Part shown: positions 13,763 to 14,846 of the stretch, piece after piece | Numbering within the stretch: position 1 is the first letter of the stretch | Layout of the letters: each line of letters starts with the position of its first letter | The notes under the pieces: model-generated | What the model saw: only the letters and a program-made list of their open reading frames with translations | What the model was told of the DNA's origin: nothing | Databases searched by the model: none | Source: Syntrophomonadaceae bacterium | GTDB taxonomy: Bacteria > Bacillota_D > Dethiobacteria > DTU022 | NCBI GenBank assembly: GCA_003551865.1 | Contig: PUNU01000291.1 | Span: 1 to 14,846 of the forward strand | Direction: 5' to 3' | Length of the DNA stretch: 14,846 nucleotides | Translations under genes and position numbers: made by a program

Positions 13763-14039
13763 AAACCTTTTACACCATTACGGTTTATGGCAGGGGTACC
13801 AGCAGAATATGGTCGTGGAGAGCTGGCCTGAAATTGTCGGCTCCTCACTGGCGGAAGTAACAAAGGCGGATAAAATTAATGAAGGTGTGCTCAGGGTAAA
13901 GGTAAAAGACTCTGTATGGGCTTACCACCTGTCAATGTTAAAGCCCCGCCTGATCAAGAAACTGAACGATTACGCGGGCAGTAAAATAGTAAAAGATATT
14001 TTTTTTCAGATTGACGACCTTGACAGGGAGGAAAACTGA
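13737..14039 (+). CDS. DUF721 / DciA-like protein
   Basis: A 100-residue protein of the DUF721 family. It has the typical N-terminal helix (VLENLLHHYGL), the WPEIVGSSLAEVTKAD segment (about 30-45) and VLRVKVKDSVWAYHLSMLK (about 51-69), which form the KH-like fold. In other bacteria DciA helps load the replicative helicase; DUF721 genes next to recF are common, and their role in Firmicutes, which often have DnaI-type loaders, is less clear. The start is ATG inside the end of recF, with GGGAGGG 6 nt upstream, so the gene is translationally coupled to recF. Confidence 0.85.
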   Translation: MKRLRPVLENLLHHYGLWQGYQQNMVVESWPEIVGSSLAEVTKADKINEGVLRVKVKDSVWAYHLSMLKPRLIKKLNDYAGSKIVKDIFFQIDDLDREEN

Positions 14040-14100
14040 GAACAATATGTAATAAATATAGCTGATCCAATTTGTACTGCTAAAACCCGAGGAGGACGTT

Positions 14101-14340
14101 ATGTTTTTACATGTCGGCAACGGCCAGATTGTTTTTAATCGTGAGCTGATCGGGATTTTCAATCTAAATATTGAGGATAATCCAGTCAATAAAGAATTTC
14201 TCGAGTCGGCCAAAGGCAAAGCGGCAAACCCGCTGTCGGTAAACGCTCGGCCAAAATCTTATATTGTAACTGACAGCCGGGTTTTTATCTCTCCGATATC
14301 GCCCCGCACCCTTTTCATGCGCCAAAAGGCACATCGCTAA
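14101..14340 (+). CDS. remB: RemB (YaaB)-like protein, DUF370 family
   Basis: A 79-residue protein resembling Bacillus RemB/YaaB, which sits at the same place between recF and gyrB. The start MFLHVGNGQIVFNRELIGIF and the later PKSYIVTDSRVFISPISPRTL match that family. The paralogue RemA is a DNA-binding activator of biofilm matrix genes in Bacillus; RemB is less well understood. The start is ATG with a perfect AGGAGG 5 nt upstream. It stands 61 bp after the DUF721 gene. A role in matrix control here is inference only. Confidence 0.85.
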   Translation: MFLHVGNGQIVFNRELIGIFNLNIEDNPVNKEFLESAKGKAANPLSVNARPKSYIVTDSRVFISPISPRTLFMRQKAHR

Positions 14341-14579
14341 TTCCGCCGGCGGCTTGACCTGTAATATGCAAGAATGGTAATAAATTTTGCCTCTATCCAA
14401 TAACACTGCCGGTGTTTTAAGCGGAAAACTGGATTTAATAATTTCTGCGAAGGCGCCCGCTAGTTTTTTACCGGCCGTTGGCCTGAACTGTAAAGCCTTG
14501 TACCGTCATTTGCAGGAAAAAACTGCCTGCTGCAGGGTAAGGGCTGTTACCGGCGCTGCAGGCAGCGGCCTTGATAAAA
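14341..14579. other. Non-coding leader region between remB and gyrB
   Basis: I find no supported gene here. A 66-codon plus-strand frame starting at TTG 14387 has no ribosome binding site. The region holds an inverted repeat, CTGCCTGC (14523-14530) with GCAGGCAG (14558-14565), loop 27 nt. It is not followed by a T-run, so it is not an obvious terminator. It ends just before the gyrB -10 element. Confidence 0.5.
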
Positions 14580-14588
14580 TGATATAAT
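14580..14588 (+). promoter_or_regulatory. Candidate extended -10 promoter for gyrB
   Basis: TGATATAAT carries a perfect TATAAT (14583-14588) with a TGn extension; no recognisable -35 lies 16-18 bp upstream. The transcript would begin near 14595, leaving a leader of about 42 nt before gyrB. Confidence 0.5.
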
Positions 14589-14636
14589 GGATTTAATAAA
14601 ATATGGAGTTTCAGTAAATAATTACTGAGGTGAATG

Positions 14637-14846
14637 ATGCCCAGAAAAAACAACACTAACCATGATTACAGTGCAGAACACATCCAGGTTTTAGAAGGCC
14701 TTGAAGCGGTAAGAATGCGTCCGAGCATGTATATCGGATCGACCTCCAGCCGCGGCCTTCACCATCTCGTATTTGAAGTAGTAGACAACAGCATCGATGA
14801 GGTGCTGGCCGGCTACTGCAGCCAAATTAAAGTGATCATTAACGAA
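14637..14846 (+). CDS. gyrB: DNA gyrase subunit B (5' part, runs off the window)
   Basis: The first 70 codons of gyrB. GyrB is the ATPase subunit of the topoisomerase that puts negative supercoils into DNA. The N-terminal GHKL ATPase starts are clear: [20 protein letters not shown] (15-34), then [18 protein letters not shown] (42-59) with the catalytic glutamate E47 and the ATP-binding asparagine N51. The start is ATG at 14637 with GAGG 6 nt upstream. The gene is cut by the window end, with no sign of damage before that. Confidence 0.97.
   Translation, partial: MPRKNNTNHDYSAEHIQVLEGLEAVRMRPSMYIGSTSSRGLHHLVFEVVDNSIDEVLAGYCSQIKVIINE

Noticed and set aside
14387..14587. A 66-codon plus-strand reading frame between remB and gyrB
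   Set aside because: It starts at TTG with no ribosome binding site, contains the inverted repeat, ends on the gyrB -10 element and resembles no family I know.

Overview
The window is a bacterial chromosomal replication-origin region of Firmicutes type, most likely class Clostridia. The evidence is the conserved order parB-parA-noc-rsmG-mnmE-jag-yidC-yidD-rnpA-rpmH | dnaA-dnaN-recF-DUF721-remB-gyrB, together with Gram-positive marker families (Noc, RemB, a single-domain YidC, Jag/KhpB) and strong GGAGG-type ribosome binding sites. I cannot name the genus from the sequence.

Transcription diverges at about 9.5-9.8 kb. Everything to the left runs on the minus strand and everything to the right on the plus strand, so all genes point away from the origin with the replication forks. 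The left arm, reading away from the origin, starts with a consensus promoter and rpmH, rnpA, yidD, yidC and jag (ribosome, RNase P and membrane-insertion genes), closed by an intrinsic terminator. It continues with mnmE and rsmG (tRNA and 16S rRNA modification) and noc, parA and parB (nucleoid occlusion and chromosome segregation). Two perfect parS sites follow parB. Beyond a 0.6 kb intergenic stretch come a membrane-anchored M23 peptidase and a bactofilin, a likely cell-shape pair, ending at another terminator.

The right arm holds dnaA, dnaN, recF, a DUF721/DciA-like gene, remB and the first 70 codons of gyrB. The origin is bipartite, as in Bacillus. A three-box DnaA cluster lies upstream of dnaA. 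The dnaA-dnaN gap holds further DnaA boxes, a DnaA-trio-like run and an AT-rich stretch that looks like the unwinding element.

The main departure from a textbook origin is in the parB-M23 gap. It carries two 141-bp, about 96% identical, non-autonomous transposable elements (MITEs). Each has GTAACTACTC-type terminal inverted repeats and its own perfect 8-bp target-site duplication, and one ends a few bases from a parS site. Other oddities are the absence of mnmG between mnmE and rsmG, the absence of the S4-domain gene yaaA between dnaN and recF, a terminator so close to mnmE that no complete promoter is visible between them, and a terminator hairpin overlapping the start of the M23 gene. I see no CRISPR array, tRNA, rRNA, phage or defence system.
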